Part shown: positions 55,302 to 64,000 of the stretch, piece by piece | Numbering within the stretch: position 1 is the stretch's first letter | Layout: the number at the start of each line of letters is the position of its first letter | Assembly (NCBI GenBank): GCA_033032865.1 | Contig: JAWHQI010000277.1 | Location: 590,501 to 654,500 of the forward strand | From: Dactylorhiza incarnata | Lineage: Eukaryota; Streptophyta; Magnoliopsida; Asparagales; Orchidaceae | Direction of reading: 5' to 3' | DNA length: 64,000 bases | Notes under the pieces: generated by a model | What the model saw: only the letters and a program-made list of their open reading frames with translations | What the model was told of the DNA's origin: nothing | Databases searched by the model: none | Program-made: the position numbers and the translations under genes

Positions 55302-56581
55302 ATGGTGACACCGCGATGTGCTGCAGCTGAGATTTTCATGATCGCCGAACATAAGCCAAATCGCCTCTCTCAGGCAGAGTTTCGAGATTTCTTGGAAAAA
55401 TATCAGCTCAGCTCGCAGATTTTGGTTCGACTGCCTGCTGAAGGTGAAGGATTAAGCACTTGCTCGCCGATGAAGATCGTCGTTCCCATCGACCACTTTG
55501 AGTGTGGGTTCACCTTTCCTTTACCTTGGGAGTTGGTTGAGGTTTTCAATTATTATGGCGTTGTGCCCGCTCAGGTGCCATCGAACACAATAATCTTGAT
55601 GTTCACCTACATCTGCTATCTGAGGTCGGCCAGGGTGACCTTCACTCTTGACCTCTTCCGCGCGGTCTTTACTGTGAAGTCATTAAAAGAAGGAAAGAAG
55701 AAAGAGGAGTTCAAAGGGTTGATGTACTTCTCCTGCCGGGGGGTGAAGATCGTCAATCTCCTGAATAAGATCCCGAATTGGACAGAACGATTCTTGATCT
55801 TTGAGGGAGATTTCGGCGGTCTTGAGACTCGACCTGCTCCCCGAGCTGAGGTGGTCTTCAAGAAGCCGAAAACTCTATTAAGGGCGGAGACCGTTATCAA
55901 GGAGATGCTTTCCCTACAAAGGATTGATCTTCTTTATTACATCAATTACTGGGATGAGGTCGCTAAGCTCGCGCCTGAGGAGCGTAAGAAACATCCTGCA
56001 ATCTTAAAACTCTTTGATTTCGTGTTTAATATCTGATGCAAGTTTTCTGACGCAGCGACCCTAATAGTTCTGTCGATCTTTCCGGTCCCTCCAAAAGAGG
56101 AGGCTCTTACTCAGCCCGAGCTGAGATTAAAGAGCGAGAGGGAGAGGTCGCAGAACCAGACCGCTGAACCATCTTCTCCTGCTCAGAAAAAATTCCCCTT
56201 GGCTGGATACAGGAGGAAGTTGAAGGACCTTGAGGGGAGACCGTTACTCGAGTGGGATGAGAAAGGAACGAGTGTTAAAGTTTCCACGACTCTCCCCCTT
56301 TGGAGCGGCGGTCTCACTCGCCATGCAGATGTGGTCACGTCTGCCCTATATGGTGAAAAGAATCAAAGGGAGCTGTATGACTTGGATGAAGAGATTATAC
56401 TTGACATGTGTGCGCAGGAGACGGTCAGAAGCACAGTTTTGAACCACCACATGGTGCGGCTTTTGCGCCGGGCTCTCCGCGACAATAAAGATCTTGTCGA
56501 CGAACACGAGGTGAGGATCTTTACAATCCTTTGCGCGGCCTTATAAATTTCAGACCGCCTGACCTGACTTACTTCCTTGCA
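55302..56581 (+). pseudogene. gene 2: 'putative gypsy-type transposon' domain protein, one internal stop
   Basis: Start ATG 55302 (MVTPRCAAAEIFMIA), the first ATG after the TATA box; the frame is open a little further upstream without an ATG. Residues about 50-200 (HFECGFTFPLPWELVEVFNYYG, VPAQVPSN, YICYLRS, LDLFRAVFTVK, GLMYFSCRG, NKIPNWTERFLIFEGDFGG) follow the plant family known as putative gypsy-type transposon (PF04195-like). A TGA at 56034-56036 interrupts; the same frame continues (CKFSDAATLIVLS) to 56546. A good donor, GAG|GTGAGG (about 56511), and acceptor CTTGCAG (56581) suggest a 72-bp intron. Role unknown; such proteins accompany plant retroelements. Confidence 0.65.
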
Positions 56582-57033
56582 GAAAAACGAGGAAAGATAT
56601 GTATAACAATGACAATCCAGTTTATCAAAGGATTATGTTGGAGGAAGTAAAGGGGGATGTCGAACTTGCGATCACTCGGATGCGAAACCGCGGAGTTATC
56701 ATTCCTGAAGATATTAATTTTTCCAGCTTATTTCCTAACACTGTCTCTTTTGTACAGGGAGAAGAGGTAAAAGAAAGAGAAGGAGAAATGAGAGAAGAAG
56801 AGGAAGGAGAAGAGGAAGCTGCGGTTTCCCAGACCGGTGAGGTCGAGGTCGGAGAGAGTGATAATGAGACCGTTCAGGCCAGTGGCAGTCAGTATCAGCC
56901 CGGTGTTGACTTGAGTTCGGCGGCGGACTCGAGTGTTAGTTCTGAGGATTCATCTGATAGTTTGGAAAAAATCTCAGCTGACACCAGGTCTTCAGAAGAG
57001 CCTTCACCCAAGAAACCACGGCAATCCAAATAG
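56582..57033 (+). pseudogene. gene 2, last exon: acidic C-terminus
   Basis: After the acceptor at 56581 the frame expected from the previous exon hits a stop. One base off, it is open from MYNNDNPVYQRIMLEEVKGDV through a Glu-rich stretch to a Ser/Asp-rich tail with a basic end (SPKKPRQSK, a possible nuclear signal). So a small indel near 56598 separates the exons. Bases 57034-57240 are the 3' flank, still with GACCGCGCGATC words. Confidence 0.55.
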
Positions 57034-57239
57034 ATTTTTCGTTTTGTCAAATTTGTATTCTGATTTTTTTCAAAAGTCGCGGTCACAATATTTTGCAGAC
57101 CGCGCGATCTCTAACCCTGACTTTGATATGAATAGAAATGAACCACATTTCTTACATACCTTTTGTTGTTCAATGTCGGTCTAGCTTCTTTTATGTACAT
57201 TCTTTACTATTTTCTGATCTGATCGATCTTCTGATATCT

Positions 57240-58060
57240 GGTCTAATGATGATATCCTCGGAATAAGTAAAACATGACTAATGGACACAAAAGAAGCTAG
57301 AGAACCATCTATGAGAACTTTCCAGTAGTCACCATCCAGGTTGTACTCTCACCTGAGCACACTTACCTATGGAGTTCATAAATAAACTCAGCCATCTGCT
57401 CTCGGGAGATGTCTCATATTTGAGGTTTAAATTAACTTATATGGTTCAAACAACTTTATTCATTTTTTATGTGTGCTTTAATTCATTTATGTATCCCTTT
57501 TCTCTTAGAAGCCTTTCATTCTAGAAGCATGCCAGGAGCCACTTAATGTCCGAGTGTGACTACCTTGGAGACACACCCTCTGACTTCAGCAGACCGCCCT
57601 CTTTGGATTCTTAATGTCATAGGACCACAAACTTCTACTTTAATCGTTCTTTGACCACACATCGTACTGTAAGAGATCCCACTCTGATATCATTTGTAAT
57701 GATCTAGCTCGGAATATGTTAGGGAGGTATTGTTTGCTTTGGGTCAGTCCAACCCATACTCAGCCGTACCTCATGGTTTTACTGTTTTTCTGAGGTGACC
57801 TACAAGATCTTCTTAATATTGGCACCGACTAACCCATGCTATTTGTACTTCCACCCAAGCACACTTATTTTCGTTGAACTGCATCACATGCTCTCAAAGG
57901 AATCCCTCATATTTATAGTCTAAATTATTACTTATATAGTCCATGAACCTTTCCTCCTTTTCGTTGAGATTTGATTCATTCTTGCACACTTTTTCTCCTA
58001 GATGATTTCCATCATAGAACATTGCCAGGAATCGCCGCTGCCCTAGAAATACTTCCCTCT
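57240..58060 (-). mobile_element. TRIM-like element with two diverged ~300-370 bp LTRs
   Basis: The stretch from 57693 (TGTAATGATCTAGCTCGGAATATG) to about 58060 aligns loosely with about 57240-57545 (TAATGATGATATCCTCGGAATAAG; shared GAGCACACTTA/AAGCACACTTA, CTCTC..GG, CATATTT and TGCCAGGA). Between them are about 150 bp with, on the - strand, GATATCAGAGTGGGATC next to the right LTR, an initiator-Met PBS. No coding region. This fits a terminal-repeat retrotransposon in miniature, - orientation. Confidence 0.6.
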
Positions 58061-58061
58061 C

Positions 58062-58517
58062 TCATCAAACTATATTTTTTAGGATTGAAGATGTCACAGC
58101 GACACTATTGTTTCTATACCAGTGGATATTTTCTGTTTACAAATATATCAGGTTGGTTCATTTTCTACTTGCTAGTGAGCTGCAAACTTCCGAACATTTT
58201 AATTCAAGTGTTTCTAGTAATGAAATGTTATTAATTATAGGCCAGATGATTATATTCTAGTTTTCGATTCCAAGCTAAACTTTTTCTTTGTCGTACTCTT
58301 ACAAAAAGCTTATCTTCATCATGAACTCTAATTTCTGTTGATTATTGTGACGTGTAATCATGGCTATCCAACACATTTCAGGTTAATTACATTTTTATAA
58401 TCAGAATGTTTTTAGCTTTATTTGTTTCTTCTCTTGCTCATCATTTTCTATTGTATTGCATTCTTTGGTCATCACTCTAATAGCCATAGGTGCTGCTTAA
58501 TTATTCTGTATTTACAG
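58062..58517 (+). other. TE-free end of the giant PTEN intron
   Basis: AT-rich, with TTCTATTGTATTGC and a pyrimidine-containing TTATTCTGTATTTACAG acceptor. Nothing else recognised. Confidence 0.6.
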
Positions 58518-58583
58518 GGAAAATACAAAGTATACAATCTTTGTTCAGAGCGACTGTATGATGCATCACTGCTTGAGGGCAAG
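58518..58583 (+). CDS. PTEN-like phosphatase, internal exon (22 codons)
   Basis: 66 bp, phase 0, encoding GKYKVYNLCSERLYDAS and then LLEGK. Human PTEN has HYKIYNLCAERHYD here; plant PTEN2 proteins have KYKVYNLCSERLYDAS. The acceptor is TTTACAG and the donor is AAG|GTAACA. It joins the exon at 31922-31978 across the 26.5 kb intron. The next exon (usually starting VASFPFDDHNCPP in plants) is not in 58584-64000, so the following intron exceeds 5.4 kb. Confidence 0.95.
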
Positions 58584-58840
58584 GTAACATTAATATATAT
58601 ATTCTAATGATCAAACTTGAACCTTTTCTAAACTCTTTTAGGATTTTGGAAGCCAGATTGAATCTTTTGGTAGCTCATGCGTTTAGAAAATTATGATATT
58701 GAAGGGTTTCTAATATATTAATGCTTGCACGGAGGATAACCTAACCACTCTGTACTTGAATTTAAGCTTTAACGTTCTTTCATTTTTCTGTCTAGTCATT
58801 AGGTTTTGTATACCTGTATAAAATTATGTATGCATGAACT
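58584..58840 (+). other. start of the next PTEN intron
   Basis: AT-rich, begins GTAACA. No gene or TE protein until the Sirevirus-like 3' ORF at 58841. Confidence 0.6.
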
Positions 58841-60103
58841 TTAATGAATTCTTTCTTCTGCTAACAATTCTTTTATTTGAGTAATCAAAGAGCCCGATGC
58901 TTCTTCTTGAGGCTGTGGAGCAAATGTACTTGGAACATCTTGCTCTTTTCCAACCACTCTTCTTTGCAGACTGTGATACATATCAGCCATTGCATCATCA
59001 TAAAGAATGTCAAGGGAGTCCTGTCTTAGAACAACAACTTCTGGTCTTGCTTTCTCAAGGATATCATCATTCATGACTTTCTGAGAGTTTTCCAGGTTCT
59101 TTTGGACAACCAACCCAGTGAGGGTTGCTTCCTCAACCCCTAGAGCAAGGAGATAACTTTGAATCTCCACCTCAACTGAAGCACCTTCTTGAGTAGCTTC
59201 CTGTCTATCATCAGCTGCAGCAATAGACTCAGAAGGAACAACCTCTTCAGTGACCATGGGCTCACCCAATGGTTCTGGTGTGAAACTTGGGACTAAGGCC
59301 TGACCAGTCTCCCCCTCAGTTTGTGCAGGGGTTGGACTCTCCACATGTTCCTCTTCTCCAGAAGAGCTTCCTTCAGCTACATCAGCTCTCTTCCTCTTCA
59401 CTGCACTGAATCCCTTGGATTTTTTATGAGCCTTAGAGAACCATTTCTCCCACCTTTCTAGGGTTCTTATGTCCATTTTCTTCATACAGTGGCTGTGAGT
59501 GCCCAACTTTTTGTTCAACTTATTACCAAAATTTGGGGCACTAAAACTTCCCCAATTTTGTCAAATAAAATCTAAGCCCAGTTTGTTCATTTGCTCAGTA
59601 TGACCCTTGTCTTTATCTCAAACATTTCTCTTGAGATTCTGTCATGAGATCCAGACTTGCAGATTAAGACTTTCCCAAATCCCAATGACATCTGCCAGAA
59701 GTTTTCCTTTAGAATTGAGTTTGCCCTTTTCAATGATCCATAACAATCTGCACTATGACCACACCACTGCCTTCAGAGTAATCTTCATTAGAAATGTCAT
59801 CGTCATCATCATCTTCTTCAAAAGCTGATAGATGTAGTGCTCTCTTCAACCTTTGAACTGTAACTCTTAACAAGGTATCACTTACCCTTGTTTTGATGGC
59901 TTTTCTGGAGGAGCGCATCTGGGGTTTGGAATAAAACTCCACCAATTCTCTATGCATAATCACGGTGGGTTCAGATAGCACATAAGCCGGCGGCTGTCAA
60001 TAGTCCGATAACTGATTTTATCTCGTCGTCAGCTCTGTTGAATCCACCTCTGACTAGCTCGCATCCAATATTGCAATAATCTTCCCCTTTCTTCGGCGCC
60101 ATG
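58841..60103 (-). pseudogene. extra 3' ORFs of the Sirevirus-like element
   Basis: It starts ATG at about 60103 (MAPKKGEDYCNIGCELVRGG), then breaks near 59990. It continues as MHRELVEFYSKPQMRSSRKAIKT...LKRALHLSAFEE with an Asp run (59960-59775), and after more breaks as KMDIRTLERWEKWFSKAHKKSKG, an acidic Pro/Glu-rich stretch and LITQIKELLAEERI (59518-58841). In Sireviruses this position holds the so-called env-like ORF; no signal peptide or membrane segment is visible here, so I leave its role open. Confidence 0.5.
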
Positions 60104-60440
60104 GCAAGAAAAGCTGGAGTTGTCGAGCGGTATGAGCTTTTCGTTTTGACGGCTTAGGGCAAATGAGAGTGTAATCTATTTCTAAGCATTTGACATATAT
60201 ATATCTTCTATTGTAGGAATGTCAAGAGACGCGTACCTGAGTAGGTTTGCTTAGAAAATTGATCTTTAATTGAACATCTATGATTAAAGATCCAATATAA
60301 GTTATTATCTGAGTGTCGAAGATGCACCACGACGATACAGCTGTTGTGTCGGCTTGACAACACTTCGATAAGACCTCTATGTCGTCTTGTATGCTCGACG
60401 ACACAGATACAACTTGAGATTTCCTGCATTTTCTTATTAG
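60104..60440 (-). other. unrelated segment replacing RNase H
   Basis: Between the RT break and the 3' ORF: about 340 bp with repeated GTCGTC/GACGAC words (60325-60410) and no RNase H match. Either an inserted fragment or a rearranged piece of the element. Confidence 0.4.
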
Positions 60441-61740
60441 TTTGATACCTAGCACAAACACATGTAACAAACAAAATGTCAAGCCTACTAACATTTAGGT
60501 AGAGCAGAGATCTAATGATGCATCTGTACATGGTCTCATTAAAAGGTTCCCCTTTCTCATCGTTGTCCAGAGACACATTGGAGCCCATTGGAGTCCTCAT
60601 TGAGGTTGCACTCTCCATTCCAAACTTCTTTATGAGATTTTTAGTGAACTTGGTCTGAGAGATGAATATCCTGTCCTCAGATTGCTTCACTTGAATCTCT
60701 AAGAAGTATTTCAACTCTCCAATGCTGCTCATTTCAAACTTCCCTTGCATTAAGTTTGCACACTTCTTGCAAAAGTTGTTATCAGTAGAATCAAAAATTA
60801 TGTCATCAACATAAATTTGTACTAACAAAATTTTGCCCTTTACTTCCCTTAGAAATAATGTCTTATCTATCTTCCCCCTTGAAAACTTGTTTTCAATGAG
60901 GAAGCTAGATAGAATTTCGTACCAAGCTCTAGATGCTTGTTTCAACACTTACAAAGCCTTTCTCAAGAAATAAACAGAATCAGATATGTTATCAACAACA
61001 AAACCTGGAGGCTGCTCTACATACACTTCCTTCTTGAGATCTCCATTGAGGAAAACAGACTTCACATCCGTTTGATATACTTTGAATCATTTGTGAGCTG
61101 CATATGCTAGAAATAACCTTATTGCCCCAAGTCTTGCTACTGGTGCAAATGTTTGATCAAAGTCAATCACTTCTTCCTGTTTGTATCCCTTTGCAACCAG
61201 CCTTGCTTTGCTCTTGATGATGATGATGTCATTCTCATCTAGCTTGTTCCTGTAGACCCACTTTGTTCCAATGACATTCTGATGTTGGGGCCTAGGAACT
61301 AGCTTTCATACTTTGCATTTTTTGAATTGACTGAGTTCCTCTTGCATAGCCATGATCCAAGAGGGATCTGAATCGACTTATTCAAATTTCTTAGGTTCAA
61401 TCTGAGATAGAAAGCTCAGATATAGTGCCTCATTCTGAGCACTTCTTCTTATGCTCACTCCTTGGCTTATGTCTCCAATGACTTGACTGCTTGAGTGGTC
61501 TTTAAGGTGTCTCCAAGCTGGTGGCATTGCTCCTTGATTATCAGCAATTTCTGTTCCAGCTGACTGTTGTCCAATCACTATCTCTTGTGATTCTCTTTGG
61601 ATTTGTTCTCCATCTTCAATGACCAAGTCTGGAGATGTAGACTCTTGTAGGCTTAGCTCTTTTAGCTTCAAACCTGTTCCTGCAACATTAGAAGAACTAG
61701 ACAAGCCTTGATGAATCATGTTTGTCTCATCAAATACAAC
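60440..61740 (-). pseudogene. Sirevirus-like reverse transcriptase with linker
   Basis: Linker 61719-61378 (MIHQGLSSSSNV, ending SFLSQIEPKKFE), a stop, then [102 protein letters not shown] (YVDD), FEMSSIGELKYFLEIQVKQ, SQTKFTKNLIKKFGME, LYLNVSRLDI. Four or more stops or frame changes. Ends at about 60440. Confidence 0.88.
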
Positions 61741-62719
61741 ATGAATTGATTTTTCTGCAACATGAGTCTTTTTGTTGAATATTTTATAAGCCTTGTTGTG
61801 ACTACTATATCCAACAAAGATCCCCTCAAAGCACTTCTCAGCAAATTTGGTTAGATAAGACTTTCCATTGTTTAGAACAAAACATTTACATCAAAAGATC
61901 CTAAAGTAGGCTAGATTTGGTTTTCTGCCCTTCATTAGTTTATAAAGAGTTTTCTTGTGACATTTGATGATAGAAACTCTATTCTGCACATGACATGCAG
62001 ATGCAGTGTTGACAGCTTCAGCCCAGAAATATTCTGGTAGTGAATAGTCACTTAGCATGGTTCTCCCAGCTTCTATGAGAGTTCTGTTTTTCCTCGCAGC
62101 AACTCCATTCTGCTGTGGTGTTCTTGGAGAAGAAAATTCTTAAAGGATATTTTGTTCTTTGCATAAATATATCATGAGTTCAGACTGAAATCCTGTGACA
62201 TGATTACTTCTGATTTTGACCACAGTACAGTTCTTTTCATTATGAACTTGCTTGACAAAAGATACAAAGATGTCCAAGGTATCAAACTTTTTCTTAAGGA
62301 AGAACATCAAGCATACTTAGAGAAGTCATCAACTATCACAAAAGTGTATAACTTCCTTCCTAAGCTATGAATTGGCATATGACCAAATAAATCCATATGC
62401 AATAGATAAAGACATCTTTCAGAATCTTTGGAGTCAATGCCCTTAAAGGTTGTCTTAGTCTGCTTGCCCATGAGCCCATCTAATAGGCATGACAAATACT
62501 CTCTTTAATGCATTTGAGGTTAGGTCAATTTCTAACTAAATCTTCTGAAAATAGTTTGTTGATTGTCTTGTAGTTTATGTGAGCAAGTCTCTTGTGCCAT
62601 TGCACACAAAGAGAGTCTCTCTCGTTTGCTACAAGATAAGTGTAGAAGAATCTAAGCATAAAATGTTTATCAATAAACATTACCACTCCTAGTACCTGAT
62701 AGAATTTTCTCAAGATCAA
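61741..62719 (-). pseudogene. Sirevirus-like GAG-pre-integrase and integrase
   Basis: 62719-62525: CVQWHKRLAHINYKTINKLFSEDLVRN. 62495-62307: CLLDGLMGKQTKTTF, LLHMDLFGHMPIHSLGRKLYTFVIVDDFSKYA (first Asp in MDLFG). Beyond 62300 the core is frame-broken but the NGVAARKNRT-type block near 62095 and WAEAV-like text near 62020 can be seen on the - strand. Confidence 0.82.
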
Positions 62720-62799
62720 TATAATTCTTAATCAGACACTTATCCTTGTGGAACTCGGTGACATAGCCTAGATCACATAGTTGGCTTATGCTTATAAGA

Positions 62800-62990
62800 T
62801 TATGTTGCAACCCTTCCACATAAGCTACTTTTGTAATTGAGTCTATCATTGGTAATCATACCATAGCCTTTAATGATGCCTCTGTCAGATTCACCAAATA
62901 TTACTTTGGTTCCTTCCACGGGGGTAAAGTTCTTCAAAAGACTTCTTGTTTCAGTTATGTGCCTGGAACATCCACTGTTCAAATATCAGA
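62800..62990 (-). pseudogene. Sirevirus-like protease, catalytic Asp changed
   Basis: MNSGCSRHITETRSLLKNF, then KVIFGESDRGIIKGYG. The family has MDSGCSRHMTG; the catalytic Asp is Asn here (G to A). Otherwise well kept. Confidence 0.85.
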
Positions 62991-63031
62991 TAGACATTTT
63001 GTTGGTCTTTGGACTTACCTGCAAGAATAAA

Positions 63032-63928
63032 CTATTTTACCTTAGGAACCCAAATAGATTTGGGTCCTTGGTTTCTGTTAGTCTTGACTGCAGGATGCTT
63101 GATAACAGAACTACTAGCAAACTTCACATTTCTTGCTCTAGGCACTGTTGGATTGAACCAACTGTCCATGACAAAGTTGTCAATCTTGCCACAGCACCAA
63201 CATTCAAATATATTATACCTCCTCTTCTGAGTCACCTTCTGAATGGAGTGATGGTGCTGATGATTAGAAGAGCAGGCTGCTTTACAGCTGACATTTCTTA
63301 AGCTACTCATGTGGCTGTGCACAGAATTGAGAGTTGACTGCACAGTAACAGGTTTCACTCTAGGGACAGGCTTTTGAGGAAGAGTCTTTCCCTTTCCTTT
63401 GACTGATAGTGTTGTAGAGCTAAGTACAGATGACCCATGATCCTTCATGTGGATCTCCTCATGGGGTGCCTTGAGAGCACTCAGTCCAATGTTTGTTCTG
63501 TTCTTTGGGTTTTGTGGCTTAGTTCCACTAGTTGAGCAACCATTGGAGAGGTATCCATAGGTTAGATCTTGGTCATAGGTATTGGAGGGCATGATAACCT
63601 TTTGGAAGATAGTTTTATCTTGGGAGGTCTCTTCCTTTTCCTTATTATAGCCATGCCCTCCTTTATATGGAGAAGAGAAGCTGTCTATAATATGGAGAAC
63701 AATTTTAGACTTTGAGAAGCTTGCCATAAGCTTCCTTTCTAAAAGAAGCTTGTCCTCCAAAGCCTTGACGACTCTTTCTCTTTGAAGTAGCAATTTGCTT
63801 TGAGCTTCGTACTTCTTTTGAAGTACCATAAACTCATAGGTCAACCTCGTTATTTCTTGGGTTTTCTCATCCAGTTGGGATTTGAATGACTCAAGAATTC
63901 TTATTTTTTCAGCCCGAGCTTTGGTCAA
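63032..63928 (-). pseudogene. Sirevirus-like gag, C-terminal half
   Basis: About 300 residues open: a coiled coil (LDEKTQEITRLTYEFMVLQKK...), a polar linker, then CWCCGKIDNFVMDSW, a decayed CCHC knuckle (CX2C kept, His and last Cys lost), and GPKSIWVPKVK, the motif just before protease in Sireviruses (KxxWVPK). The frame ends at 63032; upstream of 63928 it is probably open beyond the window. Confidence 0.85.
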
Positions 63929-64000
63929 GGCTTTACTTTTCTGTAGTGCTTTTAATAGAGCATCATACTTACTAATTAGATCATTATATTGATCTGCTGG

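Larger units (their letters stand above)
31979..58517 (+). other. giant intron (26,539 bp) of the PTEN-like gene
   Basis: Donor GTATCGG at 31979; acceptor TTTACAG ending 58517. The flanking exons join in frame to give THHK|GKYKVYNLC as in plant PTEN. Native-looking, TE-free intron sequence is left at about 31979-32380 and 58062-58517. All between is transposon sequence. Bases 31979-32387 have no gene. The reading assumes the two exons belong to one gene copy, supported by same strand, order and phase. Confidence 0.88.
58841..64000 (-). mobile_element. Sirevirus-like Ty1/copia element, partial
   Basis: The - strand carries gag C-terminal half, protease, integrase, RT and, after RT, further ORFs with no pol function. 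An extra 3' ORF and the RT text YVDDIIFDSTDNNFC point to the SIRE/Maximus group. RNase H is missing: after CVCARYQ (about 60440) the sequence changes to something unrelated. The 5' end lies beyond the window; no LTR was found at the left, so the 3' end is truncated too. Stops and frameshifts in integrase. Confidence 0.8.

Overview
This is plant nuclear DNA, almost certainly from a flowering plant with large, transposon-filled introns. Three short exons of one host gene on the + strand (31741-31842, 31922-31978, 58518-58583) translate cleanly, are all phase 0, have canonical GT/AG splice sites, and match the N-terminal phosphatase domain of plant PTEN (PTEN2-type) phosphoinositide phosphatase. 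Everything else lies in the introns of this gene: an upstream intron of at least 31.7 kb, an intron of 26,539 bp (31979-58517), and a downstream intron of at least 5.4 kb. No other host gene is convincing.

Layout of 1-31740. A decayed hAT transposase 3' end (1-960, +) comes first. An old Ty1/copia integrase on the - strand is then found in three pieces (26760-26309, 18500-18357, 1745-1230). It was split by two Ty3/gypsy elements: a short-LTR element (1746-18356) and a chromovirus-like element (18501-26308). The short-LTR element was itself invaded by a 2.4 kb solo LTR (3312-14143, TSD AGGCA). That LTR was invaded by a Tekay/Del-type chromovirus (5212-13596, TSD GAAGA), whose gag was hit by a hAT MITE. 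It also carries a 5'-truncated RTE LINE (14491-15398, 12-bp TSD) and a second hAT MITE (15639-16532, 8-bp TSD). A decayed copia (about 27600-31000, -) follows, then the first two PTEN exons.

Layout of 31979-58517. A + strand gypsy element (32388-38591, TSD GGAGG) is followed by an LTR fragment of the same family, a SINE-like stretch, and a two-gene unit (about 40478-57100). The unit encodes coiled-coil, Lys/Glu-rich proteins and a protein resembling the plant 'putative gypsy-type transposon' domain, each gene with its own TATA box. A copia element (copia A, 42136-53971, TSD GACCT) interrupts the first of these genes. Copia A contains two hAT elements (42903-43632 and 45245-46416, both with perfect 8-bp TSDs) and a very young copia (copia B, 48382-53169, TSD ATATC, LTRs differing at one base). 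A TRIM-like element (about 57240-58060) precedes the third PTEN exon. From 58841 to the window end lies a - strand Sirevirus-like copia with an extra 3' ORF.

No TE gene here looks fully intact. The most notable signals are a hAT MITE family with GTCGG/CCGAC-rich subterminal repeats (three copies), a hAT-adjacent deletion, a 22-bp LINE micro-insertion with an 18-bp TSD, a young copia whose integrase has lost the segment holding the catalytic Glu, and the coiled-coil gene pair with a marked GACCGC/GCGGTC word bias. All family calls come from reading the sequence by eye; no database search was run.
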